Source: Caprimulgus europaeus
Taxonomy: Eukaryota; Chordata; Aves; Caprimulgiformes; Caprimulgidae
Reading direction: 5' to 3'
DNA length: 64,000 bases
Assembly (NCBI GenBank): GCA_907165065.1
Contig: OU015530.1
Span: forward strand, 46,626,965 to 46,690,964
Position 1 is the first letter of the stretch, and the number at the start of each line of letters is the position of its first letter. Below are positions 10,165-24,858 of this stretch, one piece after another. The translations under genes were made by a program, and so were the position numbers. Below the pieces are notes generated by a model, which worked only from the letters and a program-made list of their open reading frames with translations, was not told the origin of the DNA and made no database searches.

Positions 10165-13100
10165 CAAAGTATAAGCAAAGGTTACCCAATGGCATTCACG
10201 AGCAGTTAACAAAAATATTTTTTTCACAGAGCTCGTGATTTCCTTGTGGGAGACATTGCTGCAGCCAATGGTGGATTGTAAGCAGGATTGTAGAAAGCAT
10301 TGCATGTTTTTACAGGTAGCAAAAATATCTACATGATTAAATGTATCTGGGGAAATATTTCTATATCAACAGACAACAAATCAAATTGTACTGATCACTT
10401 CTCTTCTGGTTGGGTTGTTCCATATCTGCTATTGATGGATGGTTTGTATCTTATTCTCTTAAGCTTCCTGGTCCTTTTTGACCTATAACATACCTCCCTT
10501 TGTCTGATAGCAGTAGTGAAATACAGTCATCAGGTTTGCCCTCCTACCTGCTCCTGTGAATTCCTTCTTTTTCCAACAACAAGAGAAAATGTTTCTGAGA
10601 ACTCCTGGTCCAGGAGCTGTTGTAGCTATTGTTCCCAAGACACGAGGAGAGTCTCTCAGATGAGGTATGAGTTTATCAGCGGTGAGGAGCAAAGTGTTTC
10701 CTTGGCTCTGCTGGCTCCAGGATGGTGTGAAGATGCACTGAAGGGGCTCAGCTGCAAAAATGCCAAGAACTCTCCTCCAGAGCCTTTCTCACTTGCCACT
10801 CACAGAAGGAGGTATAGGATGAGCTGGACACGACTCTCATAAATTTTGGTGGTGCTGTGTTCTTCCTTGCTGTGTGTTTGTTAGTAAGTTGGTTCTAGAA
10901 AGCCACAGCTAGAGAAACAAAAATTTGATTTTAATGATGTGTAAAACAAGTTCATTAAGCAATTTTAATCTTTTGAGATGTTTATCCTGATTTCTGCTCT
11001 AATTTTCTTTAGCAGGCAGATTTTTCCTCCCTCTCCTTCGAAGCTTTTCATTCACAAACACACGAAAAAAAAAATTGTGCTCATCATCTGTCAGTTGGCA
11101 TAAGATATCTTGCACATCCAAACTGGTGTACTGACAAGATTCAATCTCTTGTACTCCTTTTATATTTCAGCAGTCCCGTTAAGAACCTTTCATGATGTGG
11201 GGCAGCACATGCTGAGTGTCAAAACATCACAAGTATATAAAACTACACATGCAAAGAAAGACTTTTCACAATCTTAGAAAACTTCAAAAAATAACAGCTG
11301 ATGTTAAGCTGATGCTGCAGTGCTGAGTGGGATGGACAAGTGAAGAAAAGCCTTGAAAAATACACCTTCTCTTCTGTAGGCTTTTTGCTCTTCCTGAACT
11401 CATGTTTTGTGTCACTACAGGTTCTGTCAGTTGAGTCTCTAGTCCTGAAATGGAGAGGTGAGACTGATGTGCTGAACTGACTGCTTTTCAGGTACTTCTC
11501 TGCTTAATGAAATCCAGGACTCCAGTCAGATACCTGGACTCCTCAGTGATGCATAGAGATAAATAGTCGTCTGAAGCACCTAAAAATAGTATGGAAAGGT
11601 AACTAAAAAACACATGTGCAGCCCTCTGGGAAATGCTGAGAAGCAAAACAGAGCCATGGAGTCCTGCAGAGTAATTTCTGCCGGGGCTCTGCCTCAGTAG
11701 AAGAAAATTCTACTTAAAAAAATAAATAAGACCTCTCCAGGAAAAATAGCTCACTTAAACCGAAAGCCATAGCACTCCTGAAATGAGAGCATGCTGATAA
11801 AGCAATGTTGCATTTCCTAGTAGGTTCAGATGAATAACCAGTCAATCAATCATGCCTGGCTGTTTTCTAAATTTGTAATGTACCTGACTTGAGTTCTTTA
11901 CTCATAGAATACAATTTCCTATTTCTCTGTCTGGTTCGATAACAGCTTATGTGATAGACACATTCTGCTTGGATAAAATGAAGGTGGAGAGTTGCAGGAA
12001 GACATTTGAAACCAATTTTTAAGGGAAAAAGTAGCAAGTAAGACTCCTCTAGCTAATTACATAGTGACAGCTTTGTCAAATAATTCATTTCTAATGGTTA
12101 AGGACACACTAGGTACCTTACGCTCTGCACTGACCTACTTTACCATCTTGGATGAATCATTCATCTCTCTTTGGCTTTACCATAATTCAGCAAGCTAACT
12201 CTGGAAATGTAGGAATGTAAAACTTTTCTTTTGGTCCATTTGGGTTTTGAAGGGGCTTGTCTGTTTCAGTTTTTTTCTTCTTTGAAGGGATGCATACTGG
12301 TATTGCATACTCTTATTAGGAAAAAAAAAATATTCAACATTATGTTTGGAAAATGTTGTGAGTGAAATATTTGCTGGCATACTTAAACTATAAGGTCCTT
12401 GAACATTTTGGATTTTCCCCACCTTATACTTTTTTTTTTTTTTTTAAGAAACTGAAGAAAATATTAAGGACATTGGTCCAATGTTTTCTTTGCCTAGGGT
12501 ATGGTCCTTATTTGTTGCTCATTGGAAATTTGGTCTCTATTTAGACTTTTTGTTTTTATTTAGACTTTTGGTTTCCATGATACCTTGTCACTCCTCAACT
12601 AACTCTACTCTTTTGGCTTGCATACTATGACTGGTCATATGACAACTATAGGTTGTTGGTAACTCTACTGTCTAGAATGTGTCTTCCCTTATGGTCTGCC
12701 TGAATTCCATTCTCTTTCCAGACTGTAGAAGTCCTTTTGTCTTCTTTCAATGCATTTCTTGTTTTGCACATAAGGTCCAACAGTTGCATTTCCTTATAAT
12801 TTGTTAATTCTTTTCCTGAAAACACTTTTCAAGGTACTCTGATGCTACTTCTTATTTAAGGAATATCTTCAGTCATTTTAATTTAACTTCCTTTCTTCTC
12901 CATTAAACTAATTCAGAAAACGCAATATGTTTTCTCTCATGTCAGCAGAGTGGCCAATCTAAAATTTTCAGGTATCCAAAGGATGTCTGAAGCATCTGAT
13001 CTTACCTTGGAAGGTTGAAAACAGGAGATATCTCCCCTAATTTTCTTTTTTGTTTTATTTTCATGGAGCTCCATCTTGTAAACCTTTCTGGACAGTCCAT

Positions 13101-16100
13101 AATCCAGGAATACTCTACAGAAGGATATTACACAAAATTACAAATCACACTGGTAACTTCAGCTTGCTTTTTTGCCCTTTGCTGGAGCTTGTCTCAAATA
13201 AGACCACTGAAATCAAAAGAGTCATTTACTACCTCAGGATAGGAGAAGGATCTGGCTTCAGAGAATTCAGACACCTTTGTTAAAAAAGTGATGTGAGTCC
13301 ACCCAACTAGAATAAATGTGCTCCACCAAACACAATTTTTTTCCCTCCACATTTTTTTTTTCCCCCCAGATGTGAACTATGCACCATTATTTGGCTAAAA
13401 TATCAGCCTTGGAAGCCTCAGCTTTTTATCAATCATGAAAACATGTGATATCTAGTTCTCTAAAATTGGGTGGTCATTTTTATCCATAGCCTGAAATATT
13501 CTACAGTTCTTTTATTCTGGGCTGGTCAAAATCTGTCCCTTTCTTAGAGCATTCTGTTTTGTCTGTACTCCTACTCAGAGGTATTTCACTAGCTTATTGC
13601 CTTTTATTATTGTTTAAGGGGAGAAAGTGTTTCCAGTTGCCAGTTGATAAAATAAGAAGTGAATGGCAGCAACCTACAGTTTTATGAAAGAATCTGTTTT
13701 TAAAATTTAAATGTAGCTAGCGTCACTTATCTTCATATAGCTTCTGCCTACGTGGAAAAAAAAAAAAAATCTCTCTTTTTTTATAATTGCTTGTCAGCTG
13801 AATAATAGAATGGGGGGAGCCAACTTGAAAGACATGGCTGATTGGTGCGATTGAAAAGGGCTTTACAATTAGAGTTCTGGCAGAACACAAAAAAGAAATT
13901 GTCTGGCCATGAAGAACGGAGCCTACTTTAGAATTCCCTTTTCTCAGCCAGATAGCATGCATCACTGTTCATGCATTCTCCTGACATTGAATAGAGGACT
14001 TCAGAACTACCACCCCAAATTATCCCTTACTGTTTGGTTCTATTTGTGTTATTTGTTTGGGGAAGGGAGAAAAAAAATCTCTATTACTGACTGTAATGGC
14101 ATGTGGCTAAATTCCATTCCATTTATGCACTTAATCTCTTAAGCTCACTCCACCCCTCCCCCCCTCCTCATATTTCAACACACATTTTACTTTGATTAAC
14201 TCTTTTTAGATGATGGGGAAAAAACAAGATTCTCTTTTATTCTCATCTTCCCTCCCTTCCCTTCATTTTACTTTTTTTTTCCCCTCCTTTATTTCCACCC
14301 CCCCACCCCCCAAATGGTTGTATATATGAATCAAAAGAGGAAGGAAGCCCTTGCAGGTGTGTTTTGGATTACAGTGGTAGAACAATAGAGCAGCCTTCAA
14401 TTAACTCCATACCTATTCACAGGGAATATTTGTTCCCTTTTCGCTACTGTTATTTAATATTTGAAACCGTCACCTACTACCCAGGGTACCTGGTGATGAG
14501 AATAGGCTTTCAATTCCATTTAAACTCTTTTATGCCACACAATTAACACACCAGATTTTATTTATTTATTCTTAAATAATGATTCATATAAGTATCTCCA
14601 TGCACAAAGGAATAATAGAGTATGTACAATGATGAGGTGTGTTTCACTGCCTTGAAGACAGTATTGGGGGAAGGAGTAAAGATGGTAATGGCATGTGTTT
14701 GACTCCTTCTTGCATGTAAAATCAACATGCTAAATATTTATTTCATATTTCCATAAATCTTGCAGATTTAAAAGCACCCCTGTCAAGGTAGCTTTCATCA
14801 TTTTTACACTGTATGTTTTTAAATTGCTGTTATATATAACAACCACTGAAAGCTTAACTGTGACATTTCTTTCTGACTGAAATACTTACTGTTTGTAGAT
14901 ACAGAGCTGCTCATTAGGGCTATTTTTATCCTTTCTCTTAAAGAAGTACAGGAGAATATGAAGCTCACAAATCTTGGCAGTAGCTGAAATTCTATTCCTC
15001 TTTTGTTGACACTACCAAACCTATTTTATGCAGAAAATTCATATTCCAACAAAGTGATTTGTTTTATAAAAAAAATTTTTTAAGAAATGTAATCACTGAT
15101 TACACTGGCAAAAATTGGTGTTTTTGTTAACAGAATTGTCACAGATCTTATGAGCAATATCTTGATTTGGGGCAAGGGGAAACAAATATTTAAAGATTGA
15201 TGGAAATGATGAAAAATGAAATTTTTGCCATGAGAGAGAGAATATATATTTTTAAATATCTCTCCTCATGATTTCTCATAACTTGCTGCAGCCCTTTAAG
15301 AGAGTGTGAGATGGCTGGTATTGTTGGCTACGTTCCCCGATCCTAACATTTCTTATGCAGCAAGGCTGTGAAAGAGTTGTACAAGTACTTGAATATTCAG
15401 ATTGTGCCATGGATATTTTGTGGAAAGCCTTAGCATGGTTTGAAGATATGTCTGCATTTGGAATTATGGCAAACAATAAGACAATTCATCTTTTACAGTT
15501 TTAAACTGGGGACAACATGATTTATCTGACATGAGCCTTATGGAGGAAAGTATCTTATAATGGAAGTGGTTTAGCCTTGCTCCACTGTCACATTGAAGGT
15601 TTTCACAATAAACATGACTATATATGAGTTAATAGATGAGAAAAGTGTCATTCAAACTCAGAAGACAAAGGTGACACAAGTATTAGAAGCCAACTTATTT
15701 TCACTTGTACTGTTGCCTCAGATCCTGCTGTGGCTTAGCTGAGGTAATCTGTTGCGTCATTTGTTCTTCTACAGACCTTGGTTCTATTTTTCTATCGCAA
15801 CAGGTAAAGTCAGTTTAAGACTCACTTTTCCAGGCCAGCTAGAAAGATGTAATTCTAACTATCTGGTGGCAGTGTTATTTAATGCATCAGCTTTGTGTTG
15901 CTTAACCCAAAATAGCTCTGCACCAAACTTGCAAAAGTTTGATGCCAGGAGGTGTACTCTAAGGCCTGGGTATTCACTCCTCACTTCTCCTCACTTCCCC
16001 TTCCTTCCTCTTTCAAATCTAGGTCAACCCAGAGTAACAGAAATGCAGACAACTTGAATTGCTACTCACTTTGCAAACTTGGGCCCAAGTGTGTAATGAA

Positions 16101-19100
16101 GGATTATTTTCCTACCTGGGGTGAGCAAGGGAATTTGTCTCAGTGATATGTTTTTCTCTTTGGTGCACAGCTGAGATTTCTTTGACTCACTTCAAATGCT
16201 GAGTGTTTCCTGTTGCTCACTGGGTTGCTTTCACCTTTTCAAGCATGTTTTCTTAAAGCAATAGTCTTTTAAAAAAATTATTCTTCATGAAAGTGGAGAA
16301 ACAGGTAGGTAAAATAACAGGTGTAAACCCAAAGGCAAGTCTGAATCTTCATTCAGACTAACCATGAAAGTGACCTTTGCTCTGATCTAGAAGACCATGT
16401 CTCTTATCTATAAATGGTATTTCTTTGAAAGATGAGGGTGCTGTTTAACTATATAAAGGTTTTCACTTAACAGTACTTCTTTTATGCTGGAGCTCATAGC
16501 AAATGTTAATCCTTCTGCAAAGCTTTAAATCCCCTCCCTCCTATGTACATTTCTTCATAATTTAGGTTTTCCTTCCGCACGCAGAATCCATTTTTCTCTG
16601 TTTGTGAATCAGAAATAGTATCTCGGGGACCTTGAGAGGTCAGGAAGTCCAATTACACCCTCAGCTCAGGCTCAGCTCCTGACAGCATTTTCAAACATTT
16701 AAAAAACATCAAATAATGAAGAGACTGTAGTTTCCTTAGGAAATCTATTTACTAAACTATTCTTAAAATTATGAATTATTTTAAAATGTATTTCCAAAAC
16801 TGTTGCAGTTGACATCTGTATTTTGGTACCTCCTCAAACAGGCTCAGCAGGGTTGTGGTCCTCCTAGCTCTGGTAAGGGAAAGCCGCAGCTCCAAAGCAG
16901 CACTGATCTGTCCTGTCCATCTCAAAGGAGGGTCCACTCTAAAGGTTAAGCGGGTGGTCAGTTAAGTGTTAATGCTGCTAATGACTTCAGTTCTTGCAGT
17001 CTGGGCAGAAGCATCATGCTGAAGTACTTATCTTTGGTTGTTAGGTGCTGATGAGGAATGGGGGTAGAAAATAAGCTGCAGTGAAGTTAGTCTTTCTCCC
17101 ACCTACTACTGTTTTTCATCAAACTTCAGCTGAGGAGCTTTTTTGATTTTTATCCTCGGAAAATGAATTAAATAATTCTGTGTCAGGAAACAATTTTGGT
17201 ATATTCATGAACAGGCTTAAGATTTGGGACAACACTGGTTTTTGTCTGTACACAAATAAATCTACTTTTTTACCATAATGCAAATAACTATTAATTATCA
17301 TCGTAATCAAAAGAATTAAGATTCTTATTTTCTTTGAAATTATTTATCTTTCTCAATTCCAGGCACAGAGCTGTTTCTAATAAATAATTTAGGTTATTTA
17401 TGTATCCATATTTATGTATATAAGTTTTGATATCCTCTTCAACATCCTGGGGAAAGTTGTGGGTTTTTTTCTATCATTACACAGAGAACAGGTTAGGCAA
17501 CCAATCATAAGAACATTAAGAGAAGTGGAAGGAAAGAATGGAAATTCTTCCTCATTATTTTAATTTCTCACTAAAAACACCTCTTAGTTCTGTTTATTTT
17601 TAATACAAGTGTTATATCTGGGTGGATTAATACTGATTATGGTGTAAACTGTTTAAGGAATCTCGACCCAAAGTAAAACTTTGTCTGTCATTAATTTAAA
17701 TTACTTCCACTTGTGTCAGCATTATTTAAAAGGAATCAATGAAGGTTTCTGGAAAAAAAAAAAAAAATAAAAGCCTTGTCATCTACTCCCAAATGGACTA
17801 AATTAATTAAACTGTTGGAGCCAAATCTATGACATGTTTTATATTGTTACTTTTTATGGATTTGCTGCTGACATTGACTAGATTGAGAAGATGGACTTTT
17901 CTGATAGGACAAAAAGGAGATGTGTTGGGGTTTTTTTGTTTGATTTTTAATATATTTGTACAAATTAATGGCAAGCAGATAAACAATAGAACTCTCCTAG
18001 CTAAGCATGCCAAGACCTTCATACCTTCATAAGAAAAGTGGGAAAAGATTTTTCTTTTTTTCTTTTAAATTTAATCCCTGAGTTTCCAAAAGCACAACAG
18101 CTCTTTCAAGTGTGTTAGTGTATCAAGAAATCAAACCCCCTTTTGACTGAAGTTGTGCTCACACACACAGCTTTTCCTCGTACAAAGGACTGTTAGTAAT
18201 AAAAATGTATGGGAGAGGAGAAACTGGTAATTCTGTAAAAGTGTCACAGTTAATAGAGAGGGAAAATATCTATTAGATTAAGCTAACTTGTGTTGTGAAT
18301 CTTATGGAGAGGTACACAATGGCTAATGTTAGCCCACTGAGGTTAATTTCCTTAGTCTCCTTTCCATAATAAGTAGAGAGAAAGGTAGACTGGATTGTTG
18401 CCTGAAGGAGTTCCAGTCAATCTTATTCCCTGAATGCCCTGCTGGAGACTGATTTCTCATCTCAACACTGCAGGTGAACCTCTGTGAGGGGTGTTATTAT
18501 AGGCTTCAACTAGTCTTTGAGAATACACCCATGGATTCCCCTTGCAGGACTAAACTATCCTGCAGCTGATTAAGGTTTAGACATAAAGGATGAAGGCAAG
18601 TTTCCATTCAATACCTTATGTGAAGAGCAACCATCTTCTTTGGTGACTGATGACTGTATCTTTATGGACCTAGGGCATGGTCCACCCACTGCAACTACAC
18701 AGCGGGGAAGAGTGAACCAAAGACCTCTCAAACAGGCTTTACCTATAGCTCCTCAGGTAGGGTCCTTATTCCTACTGCTCTGCTGGCAATGAGGAGGGTC
18801 CTTGCGTGCAGCCTCACAGTGACCCTCTCCCTGCCCTTGTGGTACCTGAGCATCCTCAGGTGCAGGACCACACTGGCTACCCCTCTGCATTTCAGCCAGC
18901 TTTTTATTATTTATCTTGGCTCTTACATAGGTTGTGGAGTGCAAGTGGAAAGAAGGAGCAGAATCTATCTGACTGAACAGTAATGAGCGCTGCCATTATT
19001 CTTGTAAAATCATTGTCTATTTCTAGGCTACAGAAATAGGCAACCATTTGGCAGGCACCCAAAAGCATATTCTTAAATCCCCATGTCTGTACAGAACATG

Positions 19101-19352
19101 GTAGGTTGGAATCTTGACCTGTGGCTCAGACACTTAGACAATGCAAACAAATAAAAAAGTTTAATAATGTTTAATAATTCACTATATAAGAGACTTTGGA
19201 TCTTATTCCTATTTTCAGTAAAGACTGGTCTTAATAAAGATGCCTTGGGTTGCACAAAGATGTTGTAGCTTAACTGAAAAGAGGGGTATAGGCTGTAAAA
19301 TTTTCCCAATGTACTTTCTAAAAATGCTTTTTTACCTCTGAATTTTTTTCAG
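10165..19352. other. No gene seen; mostly unique AT-rich DNA
   Basis: Open frames here look accidental. One at 10516-10842 lies in a more GC-rich patch (10530-10850) but starts with GTG and has no recognisable motif. An acceptor-like ATATTTCAG at 11162-11170 is followed by a 34-codon open stretch to a TAG. A short tandem duplication (unit about 20 nt, TATTTAGACTTTT core) lies near 12538-12575. Pyrimidine-rich runs lie at 14145-14170 and 14240-14315. Confidence 0.55.
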
Positions 19353-19445
19353 GAAAAGGTATTTGCAGCCCTGGAATGTCTTGCCAAAGATAACGGGAAA
19401 GAAGAAAAGAAAAAAAATGAAAAAGAATGTAAATGTCCACTTTAA
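19353..19445 (+). CDS. Weak candidate terminal exon, lysine/glutamate-rich tail
   Basis: A very good acceptor (pyrimidine run ending AATTTTTTTCAG at 19352) is followed by 30 open codons to TAA: EKVFAALECLAKDNGKEE, then a Lys/Asn/Glu-rich stretch ending CKCPL. The tail overlaps an A-rich purine run, so part of the openness is a composition effect. No canonical AATAAA follows closely, and no upstream exon of matching phase was found. Chance is the simpler explanation. Confidence 0.15.
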   Translation, partial: EKVFAALECLAKDNGKEEKKKNEKECKCPL

Positions 19446-22400
19446 TTATTTCCGTATCTTTCAACTAGATAGGTTTGCACAGTTAATTGCAAAAATGATT
19501 AAGACAAATGGTATTAGTCACCATTTAAATCCTTTTTAGAACAGGAGAAATGTTGATAACGGGAATAAGCTTATCCCAGGCCAATGCATTTTACCAATAA
19601 TAGATTTACTGACTAGAAGGTAAATGAGGGCGCAAAAAATACCGAAGAGCTGTTAGAAAGTTGCACTTGGAGCAGTTCTCCTGACACTCAGAAAGAATGG
19701 GGCAGTCAGAGAAACATGAGTTGAGGTTTTCTGTGTTTCGACCTTCTTTTTTACAGAGAATGAGTTGTATCTGCAAGAAATGTTTAGTCATTTCCTAATA
19801 CTGTGTTAATTTTCATTGTGAAACTCTATTAACAATATGACGGTATCAGCACAGGCATCTAAGTAAAGAGTAAAGTGAAAGATACTAGCTCTCAGTATGT
19901 GAACTCTTTTTCCTGATGCAGATTCTGACACTAGCCATGACATGAAGCTCTCAGTGCTCACGTTGGTGTTCAGTTAGTTTCCTTTTGTGGCCCACTGTAC
20001 AGTGATAGTCAGTCCAGGTGATTTTACATACACAAAATGTCAGGGTGTTTTGGGACAAATTATTATTACTGGTACTGAAGCTGTGGTTGGAATCATAGCA
20101 GGTAAGGAAAGGCACTGCTTTTCTGAAAGGCTCCAGGTGGCTTCTCCTCTGGAGTGTGGTTCAGGGTCTTTTAGCTGCAACATCCTTTCTGGGAGGGGGA
20201 GACTCTCCAAAACGACCCTTCAGCATCTGGCCTCCGTGAACAATTATCAGGCTATGAGCAGTAGTGTTTCCCCAAGGCTTTTTGCTATTTCTGTGTCTGT
20301 TTCTTTCACTGTTTTCTCTTTTTCTACTATGAATGTGTTGGTATGTATTCAGAAAATGTCTTCAAAATTTTTTTCAGTATTGCCAGCTGTAATCTGGTCA
20401 TGTGGATTTTCTCCCTAAGGCAAATTGTAAATTGAATTATAGCAAGAAAAAAGACATTTGTAATGTTGTAAATACAGCAGAAACCTACTTAGGTTTTCAG
20501 TTTTCTTTTTTTTTTTTTTTTCTTTCCCCTGGTTGCTTTCACAAGTTCAACATTCATGGAATTCAAAACAGTAACAGAATCAGTGGATCAGAGATTGATA
20601 TAAGTGTTCAAAAAGTTTTTGGGTGCTTGTATGGCTGATATGGAATAATATGTAGATTTTATTTTCTCTTTTAGCCTTCATTTGCCATTTGCCATTACTT
20701 GGTTGTTTGGGGGGTGTGGAGGAGGTTGTTTGTCTTCTGCTTTTTTTAATTTATTGTTTATGGCTTTTTGCATTCTCCAAGTAGATCAATAACATCATGC
20801 AACTTTTAATATTATTCCTTGAGAAAACTGCTGATGCTTTCAGGACTTTCTGAGGGAGGAGTTTTTGTGTGACCAGGTTGTTTATCCATTCAGTGTGAAG
20901 GCAGAAGGATGAAAAACAAGTCAAAGTTGACATTTTTGGAGACTATTGTGTTGTTTGTCTCATAGAGAAAATGAGGTTGACATTTTAAAGTATGCAATGA
21001 ATGGTATGTAAGTAATGCTGTGCCACTGATTTACTGTGCAATCAGCCAAAGTGATCTGTTTGATTTCACAGACAGCAATTTCTGGAGATGTGGGCAAGGC
21101 ATGATAAAATGTTCGCACAAGCTAATAGGCTTATGAGGATGGATTAAAAATATTAGGAAATATTTTGTAACGTTACTAACTATCTTTCTTCCCTGGACCT
21201 AGACTGACAACTTAGGAAGAGCATGAAAAAGTGTGAGAAAAGCTTCTTTATGTATTCCTGCCTGTGCATCTAAGGCCCTTCCCTGGGAAGGGAGGTGGAA
21301 GGTAACCAACTAATGAAAAAGTCATCAGAGTGCCAGCCTGAGCCCTGGGCTTGTTCATGATTGAGTGCATCTCCTTTATTCTGTACCAATACTGACTTAA
21401 ATGACTTACAGAACCTGGTACCTCAGAAATTTAGATCAATGCCCCCCCACCCCAATGGAAGCTTCTGAGGCCAAGTTTTGGCTTTATTGTTTTAGAGAAG
21501 AAGACATGATAAAGAAATAGAGAATGTTATTTACTGTTTTCCCTTCCATGTACAATTGTATTCATGAGAGTTTGGTGTAGGTTTTGCCACTAAAGTTACT
21601 TTTGCTTGGCAGTGCTGATGTTTTCATTTCTGTTCCTTTTTCTTTTTCCTCCTCTTTGTCCTGGCACGGTGTTTATCCCCAATGGTAGGAAGAGAATGAA
21701 GTAGAAGCTGCACCATCCTTGTTAGTTACACTACACCTCTGTCACAGCATTTCACACAACCTCTATAAAACTGTGCATTTCCCCTGGCAAACCCACTGTT
21801 GGTGACATTTCTAGGCTTGTGACTGTGTGTCTTTGTGAATTTCCTTGAAGGTTGTACAGGAACAGCTGTGAGAAGTGGTCCAGCTGCTACTGCAGCCTGA
21901 ATTCATGAGTTTGAGTAACCCTGTGTTTCACTTCAGACCATGCAATTGTAGCGGCATAACTCTTCATTATCACTCTGAGAGTCGCTGACACATCTGAGAT
22001 GTTAAATCTGAGTTAAATTACTTCCAGCTTGGATTTACTCTTTTTTTTGTATTAAAATTTGGGGTGTTAGGACACATTATCACCAGCTTCTTACCTCCAA
22101 CCAGAGCCTTGTTTGAGTAGGAAGTGTGAATATGTTTGGATTCCAAACATGCACAAGCTTGGGGAATCTTAATTAAGGAGTATGCTACCAGCCCCTATGC
22201 GTTTATTTTTCTTAAATATAGTCCAGAAAAATCTAGTAGGTTTATGAAGATTAGCATGCCATTAAGTCATAATAGTAGAACAGAGTTTTTACTGAACCAG
22301 AAAACAAGCAAATGAATAGAGGCAGAGAGATGACAGCCTGCTGTGAAACCAATGGTTACAAATTGGTTTCCTCTAGTCACAGTCGCCTTTAACTGCTTTA

Positions 22401-24841
22401 GATTCTCAGTAGCTTTTCATTAGGAATCTCCATGTGCCCTTTTAAAAAAGAAAGTGCATGACCTCTTTATTTTTGGAAATGCGGGTACAATGTGCATAAT
22501 ATCAACCTGAGATTGGTAAATTGGTAGGTTGTTATTTGATGTCTTTTAGGGAGACTGTTTCTCTACAGGGCTAGGAGGGTTTCTAACAACATTATTAATA
22601 AGTCGCAAGGTACAGTTATTTTTCTGATATATCAACTGATATGCAACTTGTGATTAGGGGTGATGAAATACCTTTTTAAGTATCTTATAAGCTTTTGTTT
22701 GTTTTGGATTTTTTCCCATTTTTGTCAGATAAGAACATCCCCAAAAAACATCTATTTTAATAAAATTATTTTTTTACTGAAAAAATTATGATTTCAACCT
22801 TTTTTTTTTTTTTTTCTTGAGTTGTCAATATCCTCAGAATATTCAGGTTGGTGTTTTCTTATGTTTTGGTATATGAACTTGCATGTTTTTGAAGTTTTCT
22901 TAGTTCAGTGTTTTATTTTCAAAATCAGCTTTGTTTCTTTTGTCCTTTTTCATAAAACAAAATTTAGTTCCTGATTAACCCCAAGAACTTGCTCTTTCAT
23001 TATGAATAAAATACCATATTTAAAGGTATTTCCCATAAAAATCATCACTGATGCTCAGTGCTGCATAACATTTGGATCTGCTCCAAGTATTGTTCACTGC
23101 TAATCAAAGAAGTGGCAATGGGAACAATTTTCAGTGCAGACAGCATTGCCACAAAAAGCAAGTAATTCTGCGTTTCTGGAAATAGCTGTTACTCAGAGAT
23201 TTTCCCAAAACTCTGAGATTTTTTTTTTTTTTTTAAACAGCCACAGATTTAGTAGCTTACCTAAATAAGATAATCCTAATGTTACAGAAATTGGACAGTC
23301 ATGCTCAGAAGAGAATCTTTCATCCTTAGCGGGATTTATGGTATGGAAATTGCTGAACACTTCATAGTGTGCTGGTTTGTGACCTGGGGTTCAGAAGTAC
23401 AAAGGAATTACAAAGATATATGATAATACAGGACATTAGTTTAATTTCTGAGGTTGTCTGAGAAGCTATAAAGTTAATATCTCATATCTTCTTCCACCAC
23501 CTACTAACCTGAAGATCAAAGTGGGTCACACAGTCCTGGAAATAAGGAATTACCTAATAGTTATGGACATCATTCCCCAAATTATCTCTACAGGGAGAAT
23601 AAGGCTTGAAGAGATAACGGCATATGTGATAGATCAGACACAGTTATAGCTCCTAGTTTGGGCAATTAGGCAAGATCTGAGCTAAGCACAGAGCTCTCAG
23701 CACTTTCAGCTACAGGGGTGACCTACTTTCTGTGGATTGATTCAACTCCTGGAATTCAGTATTCTGTATGAACAGAATTCATGAAGAATTTGAAATGTTT
23801 TGGCCCAGGACTCCAGCTTATATATGTTTATCTGAGTAGATCTGCTAAAGAAAGCAGCAATTTGGATCTGATCAAGTATCTTCATCTCAGTACCTGGTGT
23901 CCTGAAACTGTGTTTAAATTAATAAGGAATCCTCTGGGTGAAGTTTCACTCGCTCACATTGATTTCAAGATGGTTTGGATCTCAGCCTTATCAGTCAGGC
24001 CTGAAGAGAAAGGAAACTCAGTTCAGAAGAAATCCTAGAGCACAGGGCAGGAGTCAAACCACCTTGAGACCTTAAGCAAAAGCATAAATAAATGGATCTT
24101 TGGGTATATGTTTGCCTGGATTTACCACTACTGTATTTTGAACTAACATCATCAGCAATTTGCTGCTAGCTTGACAGAAACCCAGAACTGTCATTGAGAT
24201 TTTACAGTAGAGCTGCTCTAAAGGTCTTAATACTTCCCTGTATCAAGGTCCTTGTTATCTCTGTTAACTTTTATTTACCCCACATGTCATAATGCCCTCC
24301 ACTAGGCTAATAGCACGAAGGACATTCGGAGCCCACAATGCTCTTTTGTAGACTTGCTTGGTAGGAACGTCAGGGCAAATCTTCAAAAAGCAATGTTCAA
24401 AAGAGAGGCTGTTAAAGCTGTCTGAGAAATGCAAATCCTATTTAAATAAGGAAATTATATTCTTCAGTGATCTCAATAAGACCAGCTTGAGCAAGCGAGG
24501 AATGCAAACGAAATCAAAAGACGTACAGTCTGGCTTGACTGGCAATAATACTGGATGTGTCGTGGAGAAACTGTAAATGATAATGAACCAGAATGCCTCA
24601 AAGTTTTGATGTGAAAGGAGCCAGCAGGGTGTGATTTGGTAGAGGATACCATTGGTCCTGGGCTGCTGAGATTATTTAGGAAATGACCCCTCCTGCCAGA
24701 GAGGTTTGTGAGTACAAGGAAAGCAAAGTCAGAAGGGAAATAAAAATTCCCTGACATTTACACTCATACAGCTACTGTATAAAACTGAACTCATTATACT
24801 GTCATAGGGTTTTTTCTTGTTTGATTGGGGTTTTGGGTTTG
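19446..24841. other. No gene seen; contains a 143-codon open frame judged accidental
   Basis: The plus-strand open frame 19987-20418 starts at GTG, has no ATG in its first half and shows no domain. Its length is within what chance allows in 64 kb of AT-rich DNA. Three T16 runs occur (20506, 22800, 23219), plus a G-rich stretch near 20700. Nothing else is supported. Confidence 0.55.
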
Positions 24842-24858
24842 TTTTTTTTTTTTTTTTT
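24808..24858. repeat. GT-rich low-complexity run ending in T17
   Basis: G and T bases predominate, in runs such as TTGGGGTTTTGGG, running into 17 T at 24842-24858. Similar GT- or CA-rich stretches at 3403-3446, 29118-29159, 35643-35709 and 62678-62709 suggest a recurring simple-sequence type. Confidence 0.8.

Noticed and set aside
10516-10842. 108-codon frame in a GC-richer patch
   Set aside because: GTG start, Cys/Ser-rich with no motif, and no acceptor or donor that would make it an exon.
15752-15809. Acceptor TTCTTCTACAG and donor CAG|GTAAAG enclosing 29 nt
   Set aside because: The exon would be very short, with no phase partner nearby; such pairs are expected by chance in this much sequence.
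19987-20418. 143-codon plus-strand frame, the longest outside repeats
   Set aside because: It starts at GTG, has no ATG until late, no domain, no splice context and Ser/Phe/Val-rich composition typical of shadow frames; chance length for 64 kb.
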